From assembly GCF_030503595.1 (NCBI RefSeq), contig NZ_CP129966.1, positions 1,116,001 to 1,180,000 on the forward strand: 64,000 bases of DNA, written 5' to 3'. The translations under genes and the position numbers were made by a program. Numbering within the stretch: the stretch's first letter is position 1; every line of letters begins with the position of its first letter. Below, one piece after another: positions 55,525-64,000 of the stretch. Origin of the DNA: Corynebacterium sp. P4-C1 (GTDB taxonomy: Bacteria; Actinomycetota; Actinomycetes; Mycobacteriales; Mycobacteriaceae). The notes below the pieces were generated by a model that did no database searches, was not told where the DNA came from, and saw only the letters and a program-made list of their open reading frames with translations.

Positions 55525-56105
55525 ATGATCGAGTACGACTTTGTTGAAAAGGTCATGAAGACCTGAAACCCCTACACCCCGGAACATGACATCACCGACA
55601 CACACGCATTCATGAACAAGGAGTGGAAAGAGCGCGCCGAGCACGGCAAGAAATGCAAGCAGGAGGAGTACGAGGCAGCCGGCATCGATTCCTGGCCGAT
55701 CGCCGAAATCATTGAAGGCCCCCTCATCGAGGAGGAAGCCCGCAAGGCCACAATCGACTGGTACTTGGGCGAGTACCTCGAAGAGATCGAAAAGCGTAGC
55801 AAGGGATATAACTACCTGTACTACGCGCACCTCTGGACAATCCAGGACCCGGATGGCTGGAGGAAGACACCATGGTTGATGGAGATCAACCCCGAACTCG
55901 AAGCGGCAGTGAAGACACCTTCCCCGACGAATCGGGAGCATTCCACCTGCTCATGTCAGCGCGAATTGAACACGACCGCTACTACAGTGGCGAGATCCCC
56001 GAGATGACAGACGAATACGTCAAAGAGGTGCGGGACGAAGAGAGCCACCAGCACCGCACACGCCACAACTTCGATGACCCCGATTTTTCTCAGCTCACGG
56101 TTTAA
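55525..56105 (+). pseudogene. Broken gene of unknown function (stop plus frameshift)
   Basis: ATG 55525 with GGAAGGAA upstream starts MIEYDFVEKVMKT, then TGA at 55564-55566. The same frame resumes NPYTPEHDITDTHAFMNKEWKERAE...WLMEINPELEAAVK. Near 55915 the coding signal moves to another frame (TFPDESGAFHLLMSARIEHDRYYSGEIPEM...) and ends at 56105. One TGG-to-TGA change and one single-base indel would restore a protein of about 190 residues. I do not recognise the family. The acidic, Trp/Tyr-rich character resembles small immunity or regulatory proteins, but that is only an impression. Confidence 0.65.
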
Positions 56106-56254
56106 CTCAGCCCCCTCTCATCGCACAACACCGGAGACCGAACGGTCTACAGTTTGCAGGGCGCCTTGAATCTAAACCCTATCCACAAACAAGCAGCACA
56201 CATAGCCTGAAAGTCAGAACCAGTAAACCAATCCAGACTGAAAGGTCTACTTTC

Positions 56255-57553
56255 ATGACTGATGTGCCGCTGATCAAACTGACCGATAAAGACCGCGAAA
56301 ACCTCGACCGCTTAGCCGAATTTCCGCTTCTGGACGCTATCAACGGGCGCCGGTCCCGCCGCTTCCCTCTAGGAGGCCATGTGCCGGCCGGCCCGCTGGC
56401 GTACAAGAGCAAGCACGACATCCAACCGCTCAACGATCTGGAGCGCGCGATCGTGCTGGCCACCGTCGCGGGCGTGACGGGCTGGCACCACAGCATCACG
56501 CACCACCCCGGCTACGCGCCGAAGCTGCCGGACTATTCGGGCAGTGCCGCTGGCCGCACTTTCCCGTCGGCGGCAGGCTTCCACATCGCGGACTTCTTCT
56601 TCACCGACGAGACCGGCACCTACGCACTGTCCACGCGCGACGCCACTCCGGAAGTCCCCTTCAACGAGAACGAGGGCTTCACCGAAGCGCGCCTCAACTC
56701 CGTCCTGCGCCGAGTGCGCAAGCTTAGCGACGAACGCCTCCACATCCCCCGCGAAGAGCCTTACCTGGAGGGGCACAACACCTGGATCGCCAACCACCCC
56801 GGATCACTGCTCATCGCGCCGGTGTCCGATCTGGCGCAGCACACTCTCGCCAACCTCGCATTCTTCGCCCGCAACAAATACGTCATTTACGACGACATCA
56901 ACGGCCGCGAGATCCCCGGCATCAAGGAGTTCGGCGACATCGCGCGTGTCGACGATCCCCTGCCCCTCTCCTTCCTCGAGCAGTACTCCCAGACGGAAGC
57001 CACTGCGGAGTTGATGTCTTCCACCCTGCTCGGCCACCTCGTCCTCGGCGCGCTCGGCCTCGGCGGGTGGAGCTTCGACGGCATCGACCGGCTCACGTTC
57101 CTCGGCGGCTCCGGGCGCGACGACGTTCCGGGCCTCGGCTTCGATGTCGAAGAGGACGAGCGGTGGCCGCTTCCCGACGCCATCGGCAGAAAGGACGTCT
57201 TCGAGACTTACCGCCCGCCCTACTACGACACGATGGCCGACGCCGTCGAAGCCTTCTTCGAGCGCAAGTACGGCCCCGGCGGCCCCTTCCACCCCGACAC
57301 CCCGGGCCCGTGGACGGAAAGCCGCGCCATCCGTTCCCAGGCCGCCAAGCCCGACGAGCGCTTCACCGAACTGATGAAGCTCCAGGCCACCTACATCTGG
57401 GAGACCTTCGGCAAATTCCCCGGCACCATCCCCACTGTCTGGATCATGAACTACCTCCAAGCCCAGCACCTCGACACCGACTACTACGACGAAATCTTCA
57501 ACCCCGGCGCCTACCTGTCCACCCACGCTGAGCACCAGGAGCGGTGGCACTGA
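56255..57553 (+). CDS. 432-residue protein of unknown function
   Basis: No transmembrane segments or metal motifs. The segment INGRRSRRFPLGGHVPAGPLAY...PLNDLERAIVLATVAGVTGWHH reminds me of an actinobacterial family with weak similarity to nitroreductase-type flavoproteins, but cofactor residues cannot be confirmed. C-terminal half is rich in Trp/Tyr and acidic residues. AAAGG lies 6-8 bp before the ATG. Followed 25 bp later by the third hairpin repeat. No partner gene is obvious. Confidence 0.6.
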   Translation: MTDVPLIKLTDKDRENLDRLAEFPLLDAINGRRSRRFPLGGHVPAGPLAYKSKHDIQPLNDLERAIVLATVAGVTGWHHSITHHPGYAPKLPDYSGSAAGRTFPSAAGFHIADFFFTDETGTYALSTRDATPEVPFNENEGFTEARLNSVLRRVRKLSDERLHIPREEPYLEGHNTWIANHPGSLLIAPVSDLAQHTLANLAFFARNKYVIYDDINGREIPGIKEFGDIARVDDPLPLSFLEQYSQTEATAELMSSTLLGHLVLGALGLGGWSFDGIDRLTFLGGSGRDDVPGLGFDVEEDERWPLPDAIGRKDVFETYRPPYYDTMADAVEAFFERKYGPGGPFHPDTPGPWTESRAIRSQAAKPDERFTELMKLQATYIWETFGKFPGTIPTVWIMNYLQAQHLDTDYYDEIFNPGAYLSTHAEHQERWH

Positions 57554-57578
57554 ATATGACCGAGTGCAAGGAAAAAGG

Positions 57579-57607
57579 GACTCCGCACTGCGGAGTCCCT
57601 GCGGTTT
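57579..57607. repeat. Hairpin repeat copy 3 (bidirectional terminator)
   Basis: GACTCCGCACTGCGGAGTC, CCTGCGGTTT; the stem is extended by GG upstream and an A run precedes it (57572-57576), so it can terminate on both strands. It separates the 432-residue protein gene from the convergent lipoprotein gene. Confidence 0.85.
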
Positions 57608-57622
57608 CATATTGACCGGCAA

Positions 57623-58456
57623 CTACATCATCTGATTGGCACAGTTCTGAGTCCAGCCGCTGGTTCCATCGGTGAAGAAGGTCGTGCCAGTCTCGTGGAT
57701 GCTCGGGTCACCACAAGAAGCGATCTGCTTTTCCATCACATGCGGCTCCTCCTGACCCGGCGCCTCGGTGTAGCCGACGACTGGGTCATCTTCAGATTCA
57801 GCCGGAGCAGCTGACGGCTGATCAACGGTAGTCTCCTCAATCGGCTGCGCTGACTTCTCCGTGGTCTTCTTGGAAGTCGGTTCCGAAGCCGACTGATCTT
57901 CAGGCTTTTCTACCTTCGAGAGATCGAATTTTGAATTAGCAATTCCGAGTTCCTTCGCGCCCTGCGGGATGAGATAGGAACCGTAGATCCTCACTTTCTC
58001 GCCCATTTTCGCAGGGAGGAAATTCCATATCTCCTGCTGTTGTGGGATATCACAGAATTCTGCCCATTCAGCTGTCGTCTTGAAATCCTCAGAATCCCAG
58101 GCAACTGGCGTCTCGGGAAACACCCCAAGCTCGGCACCGGTGTCGTCGGTCACTTCCTTCGTAGCGGTAAGAACGCCATTGATCTGAACCAGCTGCATTC
58201 CTTCAGGCGCGTCCTCCGCAAGTAGCGGTACTTCGCACTCACCACCGAGCTGGATCTTTTCGACCTTCAGTTCCCCCGAGCATTCATTGCCCGCGCAATC
58301 CACCGGAATTGTGTCACCGATCTGTGCAAACTCTGGATTGGTTTCTTCGGTAGTCGTTTCCTGAGTTGCGGTTTCCTCTGCGTGGTCCGCGCTGTCCGAA
58401 CATCCCGCGAGGAAAAGAACACAACTAGCCAAGGTGGCACCGATAATCCGCTTCAT
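57623..58456 (-). CDS. Putative lipoprotein of unknown function
   Basis: 277 residues from ATG 58454-58456 (a further ATG precedes it directly). Signal peptide MKRIIGATLASCVLFLAGC with lipobox FLAGC, Cys19. Thr/Glu-rich spacer, then a domain with several Cys (VDCAGNECSGEL, GGECEV, FCDIP), a Ser/Pro/Glu-rich linker, and a C-terminal piece with two Cys (ASCGDP, TQNCANQ). The last piece resembles short Ser-Gly/Trp-Cys tails seen in some secreted actinobacterial proteins. Lower GC than the core genome. Adjacent to the helicase cassette but on its own promoter; any link is speculative. Confidence 0.7.
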   Translation of the reverse strand: MKRIIGATLASCVLFLAGCSDSADHAEETATQETTTEETNPEFAQIGDTIPVDCAGNECSGELKVEKIQLGGECEVPLLAEDAPEGMQLVQINGVLTATKEVTDDTGAELGVFPETPVAWDSEDFKTTAEWAEFCDIPQQQEIWNFLPAKMGEKVRIYGSYLIPQGAKELGIANSKFDLSKVEKPEDQSASEPTSKKTTEKSAQPIEETTVDQPSAAPAESEDDPVVGYTEAPGQEEPHVMEKQIASCGDPSIHETGTTFFTDGTSGWTQNCANQMM

Positions 58457-58554
58457 CATCCGTCCTTCTTCAGTTTTGGAAGCAACAGTTCGGATCCTAT
58501 GCTGCGCGCACGACATCGGACGCCACTATGTCGGATCTTTGTTCGAGCGGTTCA

Positions 58555-60951
58555 TCAAGACTCAGCGCCACTTCCCGACTCGGGCAGCAGCTCCGACGGT
58601 TCGCCAGTCGCGGTAATGACAAGCTCGTCACGGGCACGCGAAGCAGCGACGTAAAGCAGCGACCGGTCCCGTTGCAGAGCTTCGCGGGCATCCTCTTCGG
58701 AGAGATCCTTCAACCGGAACCGCAGGGGCATGAGCTCTTTACCGACCCCCATGAGGAGAACGTGGGTGAACTCCATACCCTTAGCACCGTGCATCGTCAT
58801 AACGGACACCTGCTCGTGTGATGCGCGCTCGGCATTGCGTGTAGCTACAGCGTCAATGCCTTTGTCGGCTAGACCTGAGACCACGCGAGAGATCTGGCCG
58901 CGTGTGCGGCACATGACACCGATATGGACGTCACGGTCGGAATCCATCCACTGCGAGATGAAGTGCTCTGCCACATCGAATTCTTGATCTTCAGATCCCA
59001 CACGGACAAGGTAGGGTCGCGGACCGGTTCGGGCTGAACGGTAGCCGGCAACGGAATCGGTCTCTCCCTCGGCATCGAGGTAGGAAAGCCCCTCCTCACC
59101 CACCAGGATTTGCAGCGCGTACTCCAGGTTCTCTTTGGTCGTACGGTAGTTCAGCGTGAGTCTGCTGGATGCGCGACCACGCGTGGAGATTCCGAAGCGG
59201 GACAGTGTCAGCGGCTGACCGTAGATACGCTGGTGGGAATCTTCCGCGATGAAGATATCGTTGGGGCCTTCAGCGACACATGCGCGGAGAAAACGCCAGT
59301 GCCCGGCATTGAAATCCTGCGCCTCGTCCACAACAACATGGTCGAAGAGTGAACCACCACCGTTTTCATAACGCACGTTGAGCACTTCGGCACCGACAGC
59401 GGACATGGTGGGCCAAAACAGCTGCCCGTCCACAGCCTGTGTTTGCATGACTGATTCGATGACAGCCCACACGAGTTTGCGCTGCTTGCGGCTCAACGGG
59501 GTGCCACGCCCAGTGCGTGCCACCTTCAAATACTCCGCCTGGGAGGTGATTCTTCCCGCAAGGACGATACCTTCATACTCCTGTTGCAGGAACATTCGGT
59601 TCGCAATCGTCCTTGGCAATTCATTGCTGGCAGACTCAAGCGCGGTCTCCCACACCTGATCAGCGTCGCGTTCCAAATACGGACGCACCCGCGAGGCTGG
59701 CACCCCGAGCACACGTTCCGTCGCTGCTTCCGTCTCTGCCGGAGAGGCCAACGTAAGCACCTGACGGACGACTGCATCCACGTTGTCCACCCAAATGCCG
59801 TCCTCACCCGGGTTCGCAGCCTCGGGATAGCGCGAGTTCAAAGCGTTGAGTTGTGATTTCAACCCTTGGGCTAACCCCTTGGTGAATGTTGTCAACAACA
59901 CACGTGGCGCCCGCTCGCCTGGTTCCTGGTTCGGCACGGCCCGTCGTGCGAGGTTATTCGCGCGATGTACAGCCACCACGGTCTTGCCTGTGCCTGCTCC
60001 GCCGAACACGCGTGAAGATCCGCTGCGTGCCCCCTCCGCCATGCGGCGCTGCTCCGGGTGGATATACACGCGCCACTGGTCGAAGGAGCCAGCTTCGATG
60101 ACTGCCCGCAAGGAATCGGTGTCCACGTCATCCACGTAGGCGAAATCGAGCTCTGCTGCGGGGTGGCGCAGACCGGCCAGCAAACGCGCGTCTTCGTCAA
60201 CGGCGCTTTCCTGAGGTTCAAGCTTCTCCAACCCGAGAGACTCTCGGACCTGCTCCACGGTGTAGCCGGCAACGAGGCCGAGTATGGCGTCGTGTTCCCA
60301 GGTGGGTCGGGCGTCGAGAAGCAATTGAAGCTCGTCTTCGGATTCGGCGCGCCACACAGCCTCTGCGAGAGTTTGATCGACACCGAGCTCCTTGTACAAG
60401 CTCTCCGGGGTGTAGCCGTTTCGCTCCATCTCGACGCGCGGCGCGGGCATTCGCTTATCGACGACCTCCGCGTTCACCCCCGCCTTCTCCGACAGTGACG
60501 CGGCCTCGGATTGCTGTTGGGCAGCCAACTGTCGTGCCGCTTCGGTTGCGGCTTTGGCCTTGCGCTCAGACTCGGACTCACCAGTGGATCCGGCGCTCAT
60601 GGACGAAGGAGCCTCTTCCTCGATGAGCTGGGTGAGGCCGTTGACCGGGTTGACGGTCAAGCGCAATCGAGCCGGATCAAGGCGCTTTGCTTTTGCGTTG
60701 CCTTCATCGTGGGAATCGACGTCCACGAGCACGAAGTGGTGCGTCTCTGCATCTTTGATCTCGAAGAGAACTGCCCGGAATTGGTCGTTGACGCGTCCGG
60801 TGCGCACGCGCCTGTCCACGGCGTTGTTGAGAGTCTTGATCCGAAGTGACGGATTGGCCGGGTCTTCCGCAAGCTTCTGCAGGAAGTTCATCACCGGCTT
60901 GTACAACGCACCGTCAAGTTTCAGCCCGCTGTAAAAGCTGAAAGTCACCAT
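58555..60951 (-). CDS. UvrD/REP-type helicase with N-terminal RelE/ParE-like domain
   Basis: 798 residues. Residues 1-90 resemble the RelE/ParE toxin fold (FLQKLAEDP, RVNDQFRAVLFEI, HFVLVDVDSHDEGNAKAK). A charged linker follows. The helicase has Walker A GGAGTGKT at 317-324, VVDEAQDFN near 530, LTLNYRTT, TMHGAKGMEFTHV and AASRARDEL. The ATG at 60949-60951 is chosen because AAGGAG lies 8 bp upstream; a GTG three codons earlier overlaps the previous gene. Just 5 bp after the large helicase gene, so cotranscribed. Role: probably defence or DNA repair; not assigned to a named system. Confidence 0.8.
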   Translation of the reverse strand: MVTFSFYSGLKLDGALYKPVMNFLQKLAEDPANPSLRIKTLNNAVDRRVRTGRVNDQFRAVLFEIKDAETHHFVLVDVDSHDEGNAKAKRLDPARLRLTVNPVNGLTQLIEEEAPSSMSAGSTGESESERKAKAATEAARQLAAQQQSEAASLSEKAGVNAEVVDKRMPAPRVEMERNGYTPESLYKELGVDQTLAEAVWRAESEDELQLLLDARPTWEHDAILGLVAGYTVEQVRESLGLEKLEPQESAVDEDARLLAGLRHPAAELDFAYVDDVDTDSLRAVIEAGSFDQWRVYIHPEQRRMAEGARSGSSRVFGGAGTGKTVVAVHRANNLARRAVPNQEPGERAPRVLLTTFTKGLAQGLKSQLNALNSRYPEAANPGEDGIWVDNVDAVVRQVLTLASPAETEAATERVLGVPASRVRPYLERDADQVWETALESASNELPRTIANRMFLQQEYEGIVLAGRITSQAEYLKVARTGRGTPLSRKQRKLVWAVIESVMQTQAVDGQLFWPTMSAVGAEVLNVRYENGGGSLFDHVVVDEAQDFNAGHWRFLRACVAEGPNDIFIAEDSHQRIYGQPLTLSRFGISTRGRASSRLTLNYRTTKENLEYALQILVGEEGLSYLDAEGETDSVAGYRSARTGPRPYLVRVGSEDQEFDVAEHFISQWMDSDRDVHIGVMCRTRGQISRVVSGLADKGIDAVATRNAERASHEQVSVMTMHGAKGMEFTHVLLMGVGKELMPLRFRLKDLSEEDAREALQRDRSLLYVAASRARDELVITATGEPSELLPESGSGAES

Positions 60952-60956
60952 CTTCC

Positions 60957-63900
60957 TCACTCCTTACCCAACAACGCCGCCGGAATTGTTTGCTCATCGA
61001 GTGTATCCGGGTACAGGAGCGTCCAGCCGTCTTGCCGCAATCTGTTTTCGGCGTTGGTGTAGGAATCGTCGCGGTCGATCAGCAGCGCAATCTTTCGGTC
61101 GGGCCAGGCTACTGCGGTGGGTAGGCTGCCCACCTCTTCGCCGATCTCCTCGGTGGTTTCTGCTCCCGCACGTGCGAGCAGTCGAAGTGCCGCTACGACG
61201 GAAGATTCGTCTTCGAATTCCTCAATGGCATCCGTCCATACAGCAGGAAGTTCAGCGCTGTCCGCGGTAATGGACGCGTCTGCCGGAACTTCCGGCGTGG
61301 TTTGAGCTGCCGGGGCCTCATCGAATTCGGAGGTGGCAATGGTGACCGCGGAATCCGCTAGCCACAGAATATTGGCGAAGCGCAGGAAGTCCCGCCAATT
61401 GCCCTCGGTGACGGAACCAGCCGTTGATGCATCGACGTAGAACCGCTTCGCGTGGAACTGCCCTCCAGTGACGGAACCGCCGACGTGGATTTGTTTGTTG
61501 AACGTGAGCCGTGGCCCATTGGGGGTTTTCTCCGGGTGCAGCTTGGATTTGAGAAGCAGCCAGAGCGCCTTCGCCGACATCTCGTACATGCTCGTCACCG
61601 GGTTGGCCAAATAGACCAATAGCTGTGTCACCGGCGAGGAGCTGAGGAAGCTCCATCCGTTCGTTCCAAATTCTTCGAACTTCGGATGCCTATTCACGCG
61701 CGCCCACAATGGCAGCTCCGCTACCCGATCTTGCTCAGCTTTGAACCACTCGATATCTGCATCGGTGACGCTCCACGGCAGCCAGGATTCTTCGAAGTGA
61801 AGGCGGTTACGCTTCGCCATGTCATCCGGGAAGCGATAGTGCGCCTCGCTGATATGGAACGCTGCACCATCGGTGTACACAGCAACTGGACGAACTCCAG
61901 GATTCGTGCGATGTGTGAATACGAAGTCAGGTGTGGTGTAGCCCTTGTTCACCTGCTCGCGCATCTTCCACGATTCGCCGTTGGTGAAACTGATTTGCCA
62001 CTCGACTTGGCCAGCATTCGGCACGTCCTTGACCGTCGCTCCTCGGTCTTCCAGCGTTTTGCGCAGCACTTCGCGGAACTTCACTTCGAGGTGGGAGCCG
62101 TTATCGTGCTCTGGTGCCTCAGTCTGCGCTTCCCATGAAACCGTCAAGGGGTCGAGTTCGGGCGCCGGGTGATCTTGGTCGGCGAGGATGGAGCGCAAGG
62201 CACGTTCAGCTGCTGCCCGGGAAGTGACCTCTATCTGGGTCCAGTGAGTGTAGGGCAAGAGGCAGTCCGGGCAGGCGAGGCGTTCATCGCTTGCGCAGGA
62301 GCATCCCTTGACCCGGATGAAGGCCTGCTCGAGCAGGCGATGCACATCTTCGGGGGAAGCGAACTGCGAGAGGTATCCCGTTCCACCGGGCACGTTGTCG
62401 TGCATCAACAACGCCTCGACTGTGTCCCCTTTTTGATCCGGCACTCGCACCGTGACCACGCCGAGGTGATCCGGATCTCCGCCGAGCACCTCCTTGAAAC
62501 CCAACCGAATAGCAGCGGTGAGGCTGGGAATGGTCGAGTTGTCGCCGGCGGTCAACTGCACCGGCACGTGCAGCAGCACACCCTGGGTTTGCAGAGTGCG
62601 GTTCAGCGCCACCGTCACCGATTCTTCCTCCCGCGCTGTGCGCTTCGGGCACCACGGGCGGTGATCCCACTTCGAGTTCTCGCCATTTTGTGAATCGAGG
62701 TGTCCGCAGTAGTTGCACACGGTGAACAGCGGTGCGTCGATTTCTTTATCCGCAAACACCTTCTTCGCCGATGGACCTCGGCCTAGGTTGAACCAGCTCA
62801 GGTTCACGTACCGCAGGTACTCCGCTCCGAAGCCCTGGGAGAGGAACCAGCGGGCACCGCGCCCGCCCTCAGGCACGGAGAAGCTCAAGGCGGTGTGATA
62901 GCGCAGTTCGTGGCGGGAGTCGCGGGAGTCGTCGATAAGCGCGCGTGCTTTGTCCACCTCTGCGGAAACGCGGCGCATCCGCACGGTGTCCACAATCTGC
63001 CCCTTATCGGCAAAGGCGCTGGTCCCGCACTCGGGGCACGCCCCAGAGTGAGTCGAAGCATCGACCTGCTCGCCGTAAGAGCAGGCTGGGCACAACCGCC
63101 ACTGCTCGATATCGGCGCCGTTCATGCCAAGCTCAACCGCGTCCACCTTGGCGGCGATGCCGCGGGCGTAGAAGGTGTTGCCCGGCGCGAGTTCTGTAAG
63201 TGCCGAGGACACACCGCGCGAGAGCTCGAAGGTCTCCGGGTTGAACTGCATCGTGGAGGGGTCGAGCTGGGACACGACGACGGCGAGCTCCACCGCATCG
63301 TCCAGCAGCGTGAAGTTAGGCAGAAGGCCGTAGCGCTCCATGGCGGAAATCCAGTGCTCATTGAGCAGAATCGAGTTGAGATCCCGCGAGATCCGCTTGT
63401 AGGCCGCCTTGGTGCTGCGTTTCTCGCGCTCCAAATCCGGGTCAGCGTTCTCAGTACCCGCGTTCGGGTCCACCTTTGCCTCGAGTTCGAGCAACCGCTC
63501 CTGCAGTGTGTCCCGGCGCGCAGTGAACTCTTTCACCTCGCCATCCCACAGCGTGCGGGTGCGCTGCATCTCCCCGGTGAGCGAATCGGGCCCCTGTCCG
63601 CACACCCACTCGCGCACACCGTCCACAGTGGCCTCGTCCACGAACCCGGCAATAGTTGCACCGAACGCCTCAACGCGCGCCTCAACGCCCTGGCCGATCT
63701 CGTCCGCCAGGACATCGAGTAGCGACGCCTTGTGGAAGCTGAACACATCGCTCGCCCTCTGCGCATGCAACCCATGCGCGTTGAAATCGAGCGTGTCCAC
63801 CAGGTACGCGGTGGCTTGGCGGCGCAGGATCTCTGTGGCGGAGAGGAACGCCGCCGGCGGCACCACATTGCCCGCGATGACGGACAACGGCTGGTTCAGC

Positions 63901-64000
63901 TTCGGCAGCGTGGTACCGCGACCCTGCACGAACGCGAGTACGAGCGAGTTGCCGGTGAGACGCCCAGCGCGCCCAACGCGCTGCACGTACGAGGACACGG
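60957..64000 (-). CDS. Large DUF1998-type helicase with Vsr-like nuclease domain (partial)
   Basis: The C-terminal 1013+ residues are in the window; the start lies past the right edge. Visible parts in order (numbered from residue 1 of the fragment): helicase motif VI YVQRVGRAGR (4-13); a helical region to 300; zinc ribbons CPAC..CPEC (303-324) and CNYC..WC (428-450); a DUF1998/MZB domain (about 470-600) with CSCASDERLACPDC; then a Vsr/PD-(D/E)xK-like stretch (about 630-740) with TPDFVF (689-694), VAVYTDGAAFH (705-715) and DDMAKRNRL (725-733); and a tail ending in ALLIDRDDSYTNAENRLRQDGW. Such composition occurs in DISARM and Druantia-type helicases. Confidence 0.82.
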   Translation of the reverse strand, partial: VSSYVQRVGRAGRLTGNSLVLAFVQGRGTTLPKLNQPLSVIAGNVVPPAAFLSATEILRRQATAYLVDTLDFNAHGLHAQRASDVFSFHKASLLDVLADEIGQGVEARVEAFGATIAGFVDEATVDGVREWVCGQGPDSLTGEMQRTRTLWDGEVKEFTARRDTLQERLLELEAKVDPNAGTENADPDLEREKRSTKAAYKRISRDLNSILLNEHWISAMERYGLLPNFTLLDDAVELAVVVSQLDPSTMQFNPETFELSRGVSSALTELAPGNTFYARGIAAKVDAVELGMNGADIEQWRLCPACSYGEQVDASTHSGACPECGTSAFADKGQIVDTVRMRRVSAEVDKARALIDDSRDSRHELRYHTALSFSVPEGGRGARWFLSQGFGAEYLRYVNLSWFNLGRGPSAKKVFADKEIDAPLFTVCNYCGHLDSQNGENSKWDHRPWCPKRTAREEESVTVALNRTLQTQGVLLHVPVQLTAGDNSTIPSLTAAIRLGFKEVLGGDPDHLGVVTVRVPDQKGDTVEALLMHDNVPGGTGYLSQFASPEDVHRLLEQAFIRVKGCSCASDERLACPDCLLPYTHWTQIEVTSRAAAERALRSILADQDHPAPELDPLTVSWEAQTEAPEHDNGSHLEVKFREVLRKTLEDRGATVKDVPNAGQVEWQISFTNGESWKMREQVNKGYTTPDFVFTHRTNPGVRPVAVYTDGAAFHISEAHYRFPDDMAKRNRLHFEESWLPWSVTDADIEWFKAEQDRVAELPLWARVNRHPKFEEFGTNGWSFLSSSPVTQLLVYLANPVTSMYEMSAKALWLLLKSKLHPEKTPNGPRLTFNKQIHVGGSVTGGQFHAKRFYVDASTAGSVTEGNWRDFLRFANILWLADSAVTIATSEFDEAPAAQTTPEVPADASITADSAELPAVWTDAIEEFEDESSVVAALRLLARAGAETTEEIGEEVGSLPTAVAWPDRKIALLIDRDDSYTNAENRLRQDGWTLLYPDTLDEQTIPAALLGKE

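Noticed and set aside
52938..55566. Stop-codon recoding (TAG and TGA both read through)
   Set aside because: The two interrupted genes use different stops, all other genes use normal stops, and a frameshift accompanies one of them; simple decay is more likely.
51757..57607. CRISPR array made of the three hairpin repeats
   Set aside because: Only three copies, separated by genes over 6 kb, with no spacers and no cas genes.

Overview
The window looks like a chromosomal segment of a high-GC Corynebacterium or close relative (Mycobacteriales). Most of it keeps the gene order known from Mycobacterium tuberculosis and C. glutamicum: uvrD2, ion channel, adnB, adnA, a DUF3152 protease, a DUF3107 protein, a DEAD-box helicase, whiB1/whcE, rshA, sigH, an SRAP protein, aroA, rsgA; then secA1, hpf, comF-like, lpqB, mtrB, mtrA, tmk, sahH; then manA, a TobH-like gene, a phosphomannomutase gene, a DUF3499 gene, whiB2, a mannose-1-phosphate guanylyltransferase gene, wbbL-like, an LCP gene; then purE, purK and birA. 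Calls rest on motifs and this synteny read by eye; no database search was run.

Region by region. 1-10.7 kb: DNA repair helicases (UvrD2 and the AdnA-AdnB helicase-nuclease) with a K+ channel-like protein. 10.7-20.8 kb: a metalloprotease, RhlE-like helicase, membrane proteins, the WhiB1 / bL37 / RshA-SigH stress block, YbaK, SRAP, AroA and RsgA. 20.9-22.4 kb: an ArsR-type regulator and MFS exporter behind a 12-bp inverted repeat, probably acquired. 22.5-34.5 kb: small conserved genes, SecA1, HPF, the LpqB-MtrB-MtrA signalling operon, Tmk and SahH. 34.7-46.5 kb: envelope precursor supply (ManA, phosphomannomutase, GDP-mannose synthesis), WhiB2, a WbbL-like rhamnosyltransferase and an LCP ligase. 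46.5-51.7 kb: YdcF, PurE, PurK, acetolactate decarboxylase, two YbjN-like proteins, a PH-domain protein and BirA.

51.7-64 kb is an accessory island. It holds three copies of a 29-30 bp hairpin repeat, an intact and a nonsense-broken copy of a small Imm35/YrhB-like gene, a DUF488 gene, an arsenic cassette (arsC, acr3, arsR), another broken gene, an unfamiliar 432-residue protein, a lipoprotein, and a two-helicase cassette running off the window edge. That cassette pairs a very large DUF1998-type helicase, carrying a Vsr-like nuclease fold, with a UvrD-type helicase that has a RelE/ParE-like domain at its N-terminus. It resembles a phage-defence module but I cannot match it to a named system.

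The strongest signal that no gene explains is a dispersed 11-mer, GCTTATCGACG. Its 10-base core occurs at least 15 times, on both strands, at about one per 4 kb, mostly inside unrelated genes and sometimes forcing rare TTA or ATA codons.
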